DNA of 64,000 bases from Trichoplax sp. H2 (GCA_003344405.1 NOWV01000162.1:1-64000); one strand, 5' to 3'; counted from the stretch's first letter, positions 38,915 to 52,269 are shown. A program made the numbers and translations. The notes: generated from the letters alone by a model not told the origin.

Positions 38915-41237
38915 AGCTATAGGAGTTGGAAAACTTCCACCTCAGATCTGAGTAAATAAACATAACCAACCACTCTTTCTACTTGGCTCCGGCCCTCACT
39001 CATTACACTGCAAAATTTTATTTACAATTGCTAACCTCAATATTACTATTAACATGATGAAATTTTCACATTTTCAATAGCAGTCTGCTTAGCTTTAATG
39101 CATTTCTTAGATATAAAACCTGTATTTAATTTATTGGCCACACTAATGAACTTGTTCCTTCAAAATGATGTTGTACAATTTTGATATGCCTACTAAACTG
39201 ACGTTGATAATTTTTAATAACAAATTTAGTATCAGTTCTATTATAGTTGAAATGCATGTATGATTACGTTTGATTTTTATCCGATATACATTCCGATTGC
39301 ATATAATCATTCATGATACCATTATATGAATACGTTTAACAGTAAAATAAATATAACCATATTCTAATATTATAATAATCAAATATTTTAAAATTAATTT
39401 GCAAATATCAACTATTCTATTGGCTGTTCTGTCACGATAATTTTGTTGCAAATTGGTGCCATCATAATCGATCGATAAATATGTTCTTTCATCTGTATAA
39501 GTTTGTGGCTGATAGATCGCGACAATGTTAAATCAGCCCAGAATACCCGTTTTGAGTAGGTTTGGTTCAATATACTACGAATCCATTGATTATAATGTAG
39601 TACTACTAAGCAGATAGAATTATCTCTAATGGCAGCGTTCAGTACCTAAATGTAGCTACAGAGTTTGAAGATTACTGATGACAAAACAATACACTTCGTT
39701 GTGTAAATGCACTGAATTGGAATAAAATTGATACATTTCCCAAAATTTGGCCAACTAATGAAGAGGATATAGTGAATTGTGTGAAAGTTGTTTTATAGTA
39801 ATTTTCAGATACGATATTGTATGTAATTGTTGTCACCTAAAGATCTTTTCTAGTATCGTAATAACTGAAGTCAAACAGTATGTTGATTCATTAGTTTTGA
39901 TATGACATGATAATCCTACTGTAAATGTCTAGTTCATCCATTACTTACTAATTTTATAAGAGCAAGTATTTGTTGGACAATTAATGTAATTTTAGTCGAT
40001 CTATTGCGCTAAAAATACTTAGCATACACTTGTACTGGCTAATTCTTGATAGCCTATTTAACTAAAAAGAATAAAATAGAAGCCTATGCAATAGACTATA
40101 AATAATTGCCTTACAAGAGCAATTAATTCCTAGACAAATTCATCTGTATCAGGTCGCAATTTCTTAAGTTGCTTACTATGATCCCTGATGGTTGTAATGT
40201 ATGAAGCTTCGTATAACTATACCAATCAATTATCGATAGAGCTCGCTGTGTAGTTCAACATTACCGGTAGAATAGACCTTGGAACCATTAACTACACAGC
40301 AGTAAATTATTCATCTGTCTAGATAAGTTGTTTAGAAAACAATGAATTGCGGAGAGTTGAAATTGATACTGTAGTTTAGATCAAGTGTTAAATTACTGAT
40401 GTCCAGTCAGGATGATTTAGCATCATTTTCGGCTATACACGTATGTATACATACAGTAGATGAGTATTAAATAGAAGAATCAATAGTGTTACCTACACAT
40501 TTCAAAGATCTCAATCTAAGATAGACAGTTTATAAGACAGTTAGGACAGTTTGATCTAAAGCAATACAATTTTATATTTATTAATATTCCATAGTAAAGA
40601 TATTTTATCGAATATTTTGGTACAGCAGTTTCTATGCACTTAATATCATGCGTAAAAGGTTCCAATTAATACGAGCACTGTACAAGTTGGACGAAATTCA
40701 CTTGGCTTGTACTGAAATTTTCATCACAAAAACAGTGGTGTAGAGAATAGTAAAGATGGTTCATCTCCTACATTCCATACATCACGACAAGGGTAAAATG
40801 ATGAAGAATAATTTTGATTACTGGCGGCGTAGGTGCATATCGATTATTCATTTAGCAATATACGATGAAATAGGTTATTCAGTATAAAGACGGTGGAGTA
40901 ATCCCAATTGATTACATTGATCATGTTAGGCCAGGTTCGTGTCCCATTGAGCCAGTAAGTAATTTCGTCTTATCCCCATAAAATACTGTAAAAAGATCAT
41001 CAGATAAGTTACATTAGTTGATTCATTTAATAATGGGCATACTGTCTCCATGTGTATGTATAGTAACATTTTTATGCAGGTGCAGCATCCAAAACGTTAG
41101 CACTCTGCTGTGTCCATGTACTGGATATTAAGCATTTTCTCAACATACATCAACGTATACTACAATCCAACCGATTCTAAATCTATGTCACTACGATAGC
41201 ACGGCACTACTATGGTACAGTTACCACTACAAACAGA
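38915..41237. other. Region between L1-like gene B and TOMM7
   Basis: Mostly non-coding. Two short + strand stretches look exon-like. One is 40883-40954, 24 codons including DGGVIPIDYIDHVRPG, flanked by an AG and a gtaagt. The other is 41080-41100, VQHPKR then stop, after 'tttttatgcag'. They join in phase 0 but I cannot identify the protein or find its start. A 40-codon open stretch near 39690-39810 is similar in quality. A small unrecognised gene or decayed element is possible. Confidence 0.25.
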
Positions 41238-41494
41238 TTAATCTATTGCAAACCTTAATAAACCAAATTCCGGGGTTTGCGGATCCGGTCCTTGCTTAAA
41301 ACCTACATAGGCAGTCATGTGAAAGGAAGCATTTTGAAGTAGCGATCAAGATCTGCTGAAGTCATTCAACGGACATGATTGTTGTCCTTACCTAAGTAGA
41401 CTATAACAGGTATAAATCCCCATTGGAAGAGCGTCTGCCCGGTGGAGATAACTCTTCGAATTCGTTTTTTGGTATCTTCATTCATTTTCACCAT
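41238..41494 (-). CDS. TOMM7: TOM complex subunit Tom7
   Basis: Two exons on the - strand: 41494-41392 (start ATG, 34 codons plus one base) and 41302-41238 (stop TAA). The donor is gtaagg and the acceptor ctatgtag. The product is exactly 55 residues, the same length as human TOMM7. It begins MVKMNEDTKKRIRR and contains the family core QWGFIPVIVYLGFKQGPDP; human has RWGFIPLVIYLGFKRGADP, recalled from knowledge of the family. Tom7 is a small tail-anchored protein of the outer mitochondrial membrane that tunes assembly of the protein-import pore, and in animals it also stabilises PINK1. Two GCCATTTT boxes, a YY1-type core, lie just upstream in the gene's orientation (41529-41547). The gene is too short and split to show as a long ORF. 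Confidence 0.93.
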
Positions 41495-41528
41495 GTTGCT
41501 AGAGCTGGATCCTCCCGATGTTCAGTAA

Positions 41529-41547
41529 AAATGGCCAAAATGGCGAG
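41529..41547 (-). promoter_or_regulatory. Paired GCCATTTT boxes upstream of TOMM7
   Basis: On the - strand the sequence reads GCCATTTT-GGCCATTTTT about 35-55 bases before the TOMM7 start codon. GCCATNTT is the known YY1 core found near starts of many animal housekeeping genes. Use as a promoter element here is inference. Confidence 0.4.
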
Positions 41548-41577
41548 CTCGTAGTCAATGATGAGCTATTTGCTACA

Positions 41578-41660
41578 GTCATAGTACTGTCAACGTACTG
41601 TAGTACTGTACTGTACTGTACTGTAGTACTGTACTGTACAGTGTACAGTGTACACTGCAG
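41578..41660. repeat. TACTG/CAGTA microsatellite with fold-back potential
   Basis: Repeated 'gtactgtactgtactgta' followed by its complement-like 'gtacagtgtacagtgtac'. The stretch can fold on itself and lies directly upstream of TOMM7. Open frames on both strands here are artefacts of the repeat. Confidence 0.85.
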
Positions 41661-43937
41661 TCCACGTGATTGCTGGTGGATGCGCAATGAAGTCTTTTGG
41701 CAGCAACAAGCATGTCACAGTGACATTCTTTTTGCTAGCCATTTGAGGTGTGAATAAAACTGTGGAGGCTTGGCTACTTATTATTATGTGAATGCGACTG
41801 ATGACTGAACATATACGTAGAGTATCTAACAAAAATAATGTCACCATTACCTAACTAGATATCATTTTGAAATACTGTATGGACAGAAACACTACCGAAA
41901 TGGCAACACACAGTTTTGGACAACCGGGTAGTGTCGGCCTTTAGTTAATTCTTAAGGGGTATAAAAAAAGAAGAAGTTATTAACGAATCTACACCACTGA
42001 ATCTAAATATTGTATACAGGAGTATTCTGTTGAGATAGTTAAGAATAGTAAAAGTAGGAATCATACTATAGATTAGATACAAATTGTACTATCGATACAG
42101 CCGTTTGGGTAATGTAACTGTCAAGATGAGAAATGACCGAAACTACTGGAATAGTGCACTCAGTACTGAGTCAGTAGAGTAAATGACGAGCTATTTAGCC
42201 TATTTTGACCAATACTACTAATAATTTTTGACACCCCGTCGACCGGTCTGCTATGCACTAGACTATCCTTAGTATATCATGGCACAATAAAGTGGATAAG
42301 GTGGCACTCAAGTTGCCTGTTTATGATTTGACTTAAAGTCTTCGTTGCCGTAAAAGTAAAATAGGAAACATCTGACTCCAATATCATCGGCCAGTATACC
42401 ATATTTTCTACTCTTCACAGACTTAGGGCATAGTACAGTATATCAGACAAGTTGTGCCGTATCGTGCCTAGAGTCTTACATCAGCTGCTCTACTGCATGG
42501 AACCTTTCATGATTGAAATGAACTCCTACTGGACTGTATTTTACAAGGGCATTAACTATAGACATCGATGGGGGAAAAGAGCATTTCACTCTTTTAATAG
42601 ACAATATTGAAGATTGCTACTTGTGTTATAGCACGAAATGGATGTCATGAACCTGATTCTTGACTGAAAATAGACTTTTAACCGAGAACTCCTATGATAT
42701 TTACTAGTATTGAGAAGAGCTGCAGTAGAACACCTACTGTGCATAATCCGTCCTTGTTGCTATGACAACGATTGCACGGAAACAATTTCGATTAATTAAC
42801 GGCCAACAGACTATTCTTGTTAATATTATTACCTACCCCCAAAGCTGATAGCGACTACTTTGAGATAGTCAATGAAGCTGAAAGTGAACAAATAGTTGCC
42901 AAAGATCCTTATATTTATACTGTACATATACGCGTATATTATCTGGATATCGGACTGATTTAGAATCGTGTTTGGTGACGATTGAAAATAGAGTGGGTTA
43001 CCGCATAGATTGAACACAAAGTGAACTTGGAGTTGTGGCGTAACATTAATATTTCCAACAATTATTAGCTATACCAGTCACTAAAGATGACCAAATTACC
43101 TTTTTTGATCAAGAGGAGCAGTTGATTTAAGTAAGTGTGGACATTAAATGGATAGCCTACCTGGAATTAGGGTATATCATTCATTTGGCCAAATGGACTA
43201 GTTACTTGCCCTTAATAATTTCAATTCGTTCTGTTACCCTAGGGTACAAGCATACTTAAAGTTGCTTCAGCTTTATAATGATGAAGTGAGAACCGATTAA
43301 TTTGGGGATAGAATTGGTTCTTTTGTGGCTATGGCTATTTAAATTTCATCTTTAAAGAGTAGGTAGTTTACATATAAATGGCGGTTGTATTACTTAATGA
43401 CAGATTAAACACTTTCCGAATGATCAGCATTATTTTCGCCAAGGCTAATTTATCTGTAGTTCTACTTTCAAATCATTTTACTCTTATCTTGTCACTGACA
43501 ATATTGCTATCATTACTTTAACGATCAGTGTTATGATATGCCCTATTCTATTTACTCGTATTGTACTGTAGCTACGATACGATCGTAGATATAGAATATT
43601 CTTTCTCCTTTTCATTTTTGTTCCACATTAGGCAGGATACATTTGAGAAGGGAAAGAATCTAATTTGTATAGTATACAGAGTAGTTAACGTTATCATAGG
43701 CAACAGTGTATAAATCACTTGATGTTGACAATCTTTACATATTTTTCCATTTTTCTATTTATAGGATAATATTACTGTATTAAGAAATTAAAAAGTTTTT
43801 AGACCGCAACACTTGTCTAGTATAAAGTCACTCATAAGGATATCCTTTCAGCCAATAAGTTAATCGAAATATTGAGAAAAAGTTAAGCTATCACTAGTAG
43901 CCAGTTATTGGAAGTTAAATTGATCAAGACTATAATC
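41660..43937. other. Region between TOMM7 and ANKAR
   Basis: No gene recognised. Around 42760-42965 two adjoining + strand open stretches in different frames (starting MTTIARKQFRLING, then DSDYFEIVNEAESEQIVAKD) look mildly coding and could be a frameshifted relic. I cannot name them. The 3' part serves as the 5' flank of ANKAR. Confidence 0.25.
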
Positions 43938-46900
43938 ATGTCACAATTGCAGACTATGGCTATTTCGCCGTCTGCTAGCATGTCAAGCTTGATACAACCA
44001 AAAACAGACGCATCGCGACATGGAAAAACGAGTGTTGGTAATATGCCTCGACTAAAACGTGACGAGTCAATTAGTAGTACTTTATCTGCATCACGCCAAG
44101 CCGCTGCATTTTTTGATCGTTACAGTCGATATGAATGCCAAGAAGTATTGACTTCAATGATAACCGATAGCTTACTTTCACCAGAAGATAATATGAATGG
44201 AGGAGTTGTTGGATCCCCATATGGGGTGATTAGCCATTTAAGTGGATGTCAAAAATGCTGTTTAATTGCATTGCCGGTCGAATCTACTTCTAGCCAATAC
44301 GACTTACGCGAGTTGCATCAAATTATTCGCGAATTAGTTACTGGAATATTTGTATTTAACCAAATTCCTTCTATCTATTTAGAAGCCAATTATGACCAAA
44401 ATACACTATGTTCATTACCGCCAGCTTATTTAGACACACGCGTTGGTCAAGTCTTAATTAATATTGATTATGCGCTTAAATGTTTATGGCATGGTACCTA
44501 TTTTCCTCGTGATAAACGCTTAAAATTTGCTGAAAAATGGCGACAAGCTTTAAATATTAATGTAGCGTCAGGCAAATCGGAAGGCCGACGTCAAACTGCT
44601 ATGGCATTTACTGAATCAGGAGTCGTCGATTTGTCAAAGGAAGGCGATTATGTTGAAGCCATACGGATTGAAAATGAACGGTTAGAACGTTTAGCTGCTA
44701 AAGAGACAGATGATGACTGTGATATTCGCAAGCTTACTATGCTACATGTGGATGAATTATTTCTACGCCTTATAGCCAAGCAACAAACTATGCAGTGCTA
44801 CAATAATATGTTGGTAGTGGATGGCTTGAATGATGTTGTCGGTTGTATTAGACATATTGATCAGAGAATGACTAATGATGAATACCGTCGCATTCTACAA
44901 CGATTTCGTGATGAGTGTGCATTTCTACAAAATAATTTATCGCAACGATCAGATTTACGGCATCAATTAGCTCTGTTAAAATTTATTTCGCTAATGGTAC
45001 CGCTATTAATTGCATTGAAAAAGCGTGGACGAATTCCAGATGTTAATCGACTGATTAAAAATGCTTATTTTACGGAACAACTAAAAACGGAACGCGATTT
45101 GCCACCACTAATTCAATTAGAAAATAATCATCGTTTTTTTCGATTTGATCAAGATGACTTCTTCCATTTACATGGTAGTATTTTAATTGAAGTCGAAACA
45201 CCAACAACGAGTAAGGTTCAGAATACCGCATTAATAACATCATTTGATGAAATGATGAGGAAAGCATTATCTAACGCTAACGATGCATTAGAATCAGAAT
45301 CCTATAGTGAAAGTTGTTATATGCCTGTTCATGAAATAGGTGGACAATCATACTGTTTTTTAGCTATAGAACTAGAGCCATCCCATTTGAACCAAGTTTC
45401 ACAACGAGTACCTCCATGGATGTCGGCTTTACAAGATGAAGTTGGTAAATTACGACCTAGGAGAATACCAATGACCGATCAACAAGTTAGTGAACAGTTA
45501 AGGAAGCAATTTGGTAATAAAATTGCGTCCAAGTTGAAGTATCTACCTTTGGCGTTACGAGCATGTAGTCAATACGGATTTCCAGCTATTTTCCAATCGG
45601 TATCACGACGTTGTCCTGCGTCTCATATTATGAAATTGGACGATAATGGGCTTTCACCAATTCATCATGCTGCTATTCGTGATAAGCCAAATATTATTTC
45701 TATCATTTTGGCACATGGTGAGTAATAAAAGTAACATATTACGTAAAACCCTAATAAAAAATTTGATACTGTTTAATATCGTACGAGTATCATTTGTTCA
45801 ATTTTGATGATATACGCAGTATTGCAGTTGAAACGAAATTTTAGTAATTTTCTTATCCCTTCAGCAGTATCCTTCTATAAATGAAACTGTAGTGCATTAT
45901 CGTTTTATTCATTGAAAGTAGTTTATTTACAACATATTACGATATATTTACTTATATTAATCCGAGTCAGTATCTAAAAAGCCAACACTTTTACAGTCAC
46001 ACATATACTGTAGATCCAAATAATGACATGCTGGAATAAAGTTCTACATTCAATTTCACTTTAACAATTAGAATGAGTAAAATTAATTTTGATTTGTATA
46101 TCACAAATTTATTCTCCTAACTTAGGCGTAAAATAATGTTATAAAACTATATTCAATTTCTATGTATCTATCTTTATTACATTAAAATTATCTGATAGGC
46201 ATTAGCATTAACTTAAGGCGGAGTTTTAACACGGTGGCATTTGGAGGAACTCCTTTACATTTAGCGGCGCGTTGTGGTAGTATTTTAAGCCTTGATTGTT
46301 TACTATCTAAACAAGCAGATCCTTATCTTACTGATAGTCGCGGTTGGGCCGCTATCCATCATGCTACATATAGTAACCAAGCTGATATGACTAAGCATTT
46401 ACTGCATCGTTATCAAGACCTATTAAATAAACGAACAAACTGTGATCGCAAGTTAACACCCGTTCTAGTAGCAACACTAAGCGGTGCCTTGGATTCTATT
46501 ATTTGCTTACGTTCTCTAGGTTGTAATATGCTAGTCAAGGATGCCAATAGGTGTTGTATCGTCCATACAGCCATCATTTGCCGAAATCCTAATGTCCTTG
46601 AATACTTAATTGATTATCCATATCATAACTTACACGTTTGGGAAGTCATTGTAGATATGATTAAAAGTGATGATTTAGAAAAAATGGAATCAACAGCGGC
46701 AATGATGGTCTTTTTGAGTACATCGCATCAGGATAATTGGCGACAAATATTAGATCATGGTGGTGTCGAAGCATTAGTCAAAATATTAGCTATTGAAGGC
46801 GATGATGAAAAACCGAAAGAAGATAGAGAGAGTTTAGATGATTTTTTATTAGATGAGGATGAAATAGAACAGAAGTTGCGATTAAGTCAAGATTTGCGCC

Positions 46901-49245
46901 CATTGCGTGCATTAACAACACTAGTTTTGAAAAATATATCACAGCATGATCTAGTTAAACAAGTTATATCTGAGACCAATGGTATTCCGTTATTAATTAA
47001 AATGTTGCGCTTGGCTGATGATATTATTTTATCGCGTGTAGCTGTCGTTATATGCAATTTATCCACTGTTGATGGTAATCAGTTTAGTATTGCTGCAGGT
47101 GATGGTATTGAACCACTAATATCATTACTATTGAAGAATACAAATCACGATGTGTTAGTCAATGTCGTTAAAGCTATTAGTCTATTGGTTGAAAATAATC
47201 TTGATAATCAAACTGCAGTAGCTAATTTTGAAGCAACTGGCCAATTAGTTAAATTATTATCTACCCAATTTCCAGTTAAGTTACGTGCACAAAGTGCAGC
47301 TGCTATATGTGCTCTAGCAACCAATCATCCAAAAAATCGAGAATTATTTGTTAAAGCAGGTGCTATACCTCCATTAATTGATCTACTACAAATACGTAGT
47401 GTTAACTCACAAATACAAGCAGCTGCAGCATTAGAAGCATTGGCATCCGATAATCCTTATAATCAACGAGTTATGCTACATATTAAAGATGCAGTCAAAC
47501 CATTAATGCGATTATTAAAAGTTTGGGATATTCAAGTAAAAGAGCAAGCTGCTTCAACATTGTGGGCAATTGCTGGTACTTCGATTCGTCAACGAAATGC
47601 TGTGTGTCAACGTATTGGTATTAATACTTTTGTTGACTTAATGCTGATGAAGTCTGAAAAATTACAATTAGTATCATGTATTGCGTTAGAGGCATTAGCA
47701 AGTGGTTCATTAGATGATCAAGCTCGTATTGCCGAAGCTGGCGGTATACAGCCGTTAATTCGATTATTAAGATCGCCTAAAACTTGCGAGCTAGTTCTAT
47801 TAACAGCGATAAGATTACTGGGTTCGCTTTGTATTGGTGTCGCTCACACTAATAATCGTCCATTACAAAATGAAATTGCTCCAGAAGCTATACCATTATT
47901 AGTCGAGTATATGAATGATGCATCACATGAATTAATCCAAGTTGATTCAGCTTGTACGCTAGCTTGTTTAACATTGAATAATTCAACAACACAAAAACTG
48001 TTGCAAAACTACGAAAAATTCAATTACCAATTAATATTGCAACTATTTGAATCAGATAATGAAGAAGTACGATTAAAAGCCGGTACTGCATTAACAACAT
48101 TTGCATTTAAAGATGCTCGACAAAAGAATGCAATCGTTAAAGCAGGTGGTATACAATTGTCTCTTATAATACAATTTTTAGAGTCAAGCGATGAACTATT
48201 TCGTGTTAATGCTGCTTTTCAAATGATTGTATTAGCGCCCGTTATTAATAATTGTGACCAGGTTGAATTAACTGCAATTGCCATCGAGCAGTTAATTAAA
48301 TTATTAGAGTCTAGTGAAGAGACTACACAAATTTTAGTAGCGCGTGCTATTGCTAGCTTAGCCCATACAAGACCTGGTATAGCAGCTGCATTTATGACTT
48401 GTGGCGCTGTTATTGTTTTAATTAATAAGCTTGAAAAGTCTAAAGAAGAATTTGTACGTATTACATCGGCAATCGCTTTGGGCTATTTATCATTTGATAG
48501 AGCATCGGCACGTTTGCTATTAACGGCTTGTCGTAATTCTCCTGGTTTATATGAATCATTTCGAGGATATCTTGGTGACAACAAAATATCTAAAAATTTT
48601 GTCGATAGTTGGAAGCTAGCGGAATCTGTTGGATTACCATCCAGCAGGTACACTAAAATAGAATTATTCCATCATCTTTTTATCTACTTCTGATGCTATA
48701 TCTATTATTTTATGTTATTTATAGCTTGACTAAGAATGGAGGTCCCCCAATTTTGACCACGACCAAAATGAGACATGGTTAGTTAAAAAATTAATTTACT
48801 ATTATAATTGTAATGTACAAGCTACTTATCACTGATAATATATGCAGTAGTCCTAACAAATAGTATAATATATATTTTATTCTTAATTACTTTAGCTGGC
48901 ACACCGATTGTATGTTCAAGACCAAAGACTGCATCCAGTATCGTTAGCAGAAAATCGCAGGCTACAAGTACAACCAGTTTTAGTATTGGAAGTAAGAAAA
49001 CAGTTAAATTTGCTCAAAATGACTCTGTTATGCCTATTTTGCGGTCAAAATCTGTGGTAACTCTTGATAAATCGCTACCAAGCAAATTCTCTGATCTTAA
49101 ATTAACCATTGCAAGAGGTGATGGAGAAAGTGGTAGTACACAAATTAAAACAGTTAAGAAAGGGAACCAAGCTGATTCCACAACAGTAAATCAATTACGT
49201 AGGCCAAAAACTGCAGCTAATCGATTTTCAAATTTTACTAGTTGA
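43938..49245 (+). CDS. ANKAR: Ankyrin and armadillo repeat-containing protein
   Basis: Four exons: 43938-45717, 46199-48647, 48725-48777 and 48896-49245, joining in phase to 4632 nt and 1543 residues. The start ATG 43938 (MSQLQTM) is the first ATG in the open frame; an upstream TTG at 43908 is unlikely as a eukaryotic start. The N-terminal 560 residues have no repeat domain. Ankyrin repeats follow at about 570-760 (GLSPIHHAAI, GGTPLHLAARCGS, GWAAIHHATYS), with an intron inside the first. A long series of about 40-residue armadillo repeats runs from about 770 to 1400 (GGIQPLIRLL, AGAIPPLIDLLQ, QAAAALEALASDN). The C-terminus is basic and Ser/Thr-rich. This order matches animal ANKAR (human about 1430 residues), a poorly characterised scaffold-like protein. 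Its neighbour OSGEPL1 is convergent, 0.8 kb away. Confidence 0.93.
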
Positions 49246-50043
49246 TTTTTATTATTATTAACAGATTGGCTATGTACATCGATTTAACATCAGTGTAGCA
49301 CTTTAACCTATTACTTTACATCTAAGAATTCATACATGTATTATCACTGTCCACGCAATTGCTGAATAATAGTATTGATATTGCAGTACTAATGCTCAAG
49401 CTGGATATTGTAAATTTCGAGGCTTTGACTTTGCCACCTATTTGTAGCGATTTTAACTATTTAATTTTAGAATATAATTTATTCAGTTTTTTGCAATGTA
49501 TATAAATCTAGCTTTGACTTCTGCGATATGGTGTACAATATTGCTCGCAGGGTATTTATATATGCAGTAAAAAAATTATTATGCTTATCGATTTACGGTA
49601 ACTATATTATTAAGAAGATAAGGTGAGACCTTGCATCTTCTGTGATAACGTTTCAGACCTTAAAAAGTGTCAAAGTGATCTTTCAAATTTTACTTTAAAA
49701 TTGTTTATCTTAAAATTTTGTATTGGATTCCCGCTACGTATTACAATGTTACACTCTTTGGTATATTTCTTGAGATTGTTTTAACGTAAATACTTTGAGA
49801 GAATATTCATAAAACCTTACGATCAAATATACATAAGAGATAGTATCAGATATAGAAAAATCTGGTAGTCACTAAAAATGTTTCAGATCTTACATTGTGA
49901 TTTCTGATTGTAAATTATACAATATTAACGATTTCCTTTAGACCAGAAGCAGTAATAAAAATTCAATCAATATAACATAGTTAGCCGATATTATTGCATA
50001 CTAAATTCAAAGAAAAAAATTTATCTTTTAAAGTCCGTGTAAG
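49246..50043. other. Shared 3' intergenic space of ANKAR and OSGEPL1
   Basis: Both genes end here from opposite sides, so it must hold both polyadenylation regions. I see no exon or RNA gene. AT-rich throughout. Confidence 0.45.
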
Positions 50044-52269
50044 CTAGACTTTAATATTGGATTTTGCAACTCTATCTGATAGATCGACACCTAAAGGCCA
50101 TCTGTAATAAGTAAAAAAAGAATTAGTTGGCGATAAAATAATAAGTTGTTAAAACCTACGCAATACTGTAGACATTGGATAGCATAGCACGGTATCGTGT
50201 TAATACTCGCAGTTCGATATCAGTTAGGTAAACGATAATTGGAAAGGCCTATTATAGATTTTTTATGATGAACTTACTTGGGTTGATATATAACAGATTG
50301 GGGGTTTAAAATTGTCGCAGTGTTGGATTTAAGATGTTCTACACCAGCCCTAGTAAAATCATAAGCTATAACGGTCAAATTTTAATTATAAAACAATGGC
50401 AGTTACTAGTTACTTATATAGTATAATTAATTAATATTACACAACGTAATGTTATACCAGGCAATCATAATTCCGTTATCAGTACACAAATACGGCGGAG
50501 GACAGGCAAGCTGGAATCCGAATGCTGTAGCACATTTATCGAGCTCATTTCTTATATAATTATTACAAGCAACACCTCCGGATATTACCTAAAGGAAGAT
50601 GTATATAGAATTTATATTGTCATTACAGTTAAATACTGAATACGCGCATGTAGTTTAACAAGTATGTCAAATTTATAAAGGTAATACCAAAGTTCGACAT
50701 TTCGGATTGAAGGTTTTACAGAAAACCAATGCACGACGAACACGTTTAGCAATGTGCCACGTTAGATAATACTGAAATGAGGCAGCCATGTTAGCGGCTA
50801 TCGTCATTTTTTGTTGATCCCAATCGCTTAGTGAAGCGAAAGATACTCTTTTTAAGTGAGCATTTACTGCAGACTTGAATCCGGCGAATGAAAAATTGCA
50901 GTTTCGCCTATTACAGCAATGCAAATGGCATAATATGAATGCTTACATATTATGAAAATATTACCATCAAAGCTAAAAAACTTTGCTTACACGCCAGCCA
51001 TAATGTGAGGTAGTTTAAAAGCTTTCTCATCTCCCAATTTTGCAACTATTTCGATAGCTCGACCTCCTGCAATGTCGCCTACTTCGGGATGAGTATGTAA
51101 TTCTAACGTTCGAGCAACCTAATAATTAGAATTGATCGCAAGTTAACAAATATAATAGTAAAGTATTTAACGTATTTGAATACAATAACATGAAATATCT
51201 GTACCTTATCGAAGACTTCACCAGGGGCATCATCCAATGTAGAGCCTAAGCGATAAAATTCGCAAGGACCATTAACAACAGCCAGGATACAATGACCACC
51301 GGATACCAGTAAGACTAAATAGGGAAATTCGATACTATAATAATAAAAATATTGACATTGTCAAGATTCATTCATGATGTTAAGAATTAACAATTATACA
51401 GTAAATTGGATAAATATATTTAATACAACTTACGGATTTAGCATACGAACAGTTAATGCATGAGCAGCCATGTGATGAACAGCTATGAATCTCTTACTAC
51501 AGTTCGAAATGAAGATAATTCCTTTATTGCTTTCGTGATTATATCGTATTAGCGGCCAGCCGATACTATCTTGCCAATTTCAACTGGTATCATATTGTAC
51601 TTACTTGTGCTGTTGTAATAGCTTCTTGCTATAATCTAAACCGACATTTAAACTGAAGGCTAATCCAGGTCCAACAGTTGTGGCGATTGTATGTATATCC
51701 TATAGATGAATAGTTAGGTTAACTATGATGATAGTAGGAAAATTTTAAGATTCAATGAATTGATGTTACCTCAATTTTTAAATTGCTTTTATGCAATGCC
51801 GATTGTACAACTGCATGGATATTGCGTTCATGCAGTTGGGCAGCAGTTACAGGATGAATTCCCCAACCGAGACTATACAGAATGAAGAATAAGGTTAGAA
51901 TATCAGAATTAATATGTTGCCATTTAATTATTGTCTCAATGATGAAGAAACGAGTCTATACGATCGTAGCCTTTGCCATGGTGTAAGCAATGCGATAAGA
52001 CAGATTCAACTATGTTTACTTAAGTTAACGCTAATAACTTACGGCTTGTGAATTGATGACTGCGATTGTAAAGCATCGCCTAACAAACGACCTTGATCAT
52101 CAACGATTGCAACACCAGTATCATCACAACTTGTTTCTATGCCCATGACTGTGGTATAATGACGTTGAAGAAGACACGATGGAGGTAATAACTTTGTTTT
52201 GAAGAATGTGAGAGGAGCTCTACGAGTAGAGCAGCTGTTCCAAATCCTGCTGATATTCATCCTAGCCAT
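50044..52269 (-). CDS. OSGEPL1: Mitochondrial tRNA N6-threonylcarbamoyladenosine transferase
   Basis: Ten exons on the - strand: 52269-52043, 51872-51770, 51699-51605, 51490-51434, 51334-51205, 51118-50991, 50907-50688, 50588-50458, 50349-50278 and 50101-50044. Total 1221 nt, 406 residues (human 414), with all phases agreeing. The Arg- and Ser-rich N-terminus without acidic residues looks like a mitochondrial presequence. Family motifs in order: [11 protein letters not shown], then HHMAAH (metal-binding histidines), [64 protein letters not shown]. Kae1/TsaD proteins transfer the threonylcarbamoyl group to A37 of ANN-decoding tRNAs; this member should act in mitochondria. The start could also be ATG 52260. 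The reconstruction aligns almost without gaps to what I know of the vertebrate protein. Confidence 0.93.

Noticed and set aside
40925-40950. T-arm-like string 'ggttcgtgtccc'
   Set aside because: No A box, acceptor stem or cloverleaf can be formed upstream, and the bases belong to an exon-like open stretch.
41499-41847. Overlapping open frames on both strands upstream of TOMM7
   Set aside because: Produced by the TACTG/CAGTA microsatellite, whose pentamer keeps frames open; the peptides are repetitive Tyr/Thr/Val strings.
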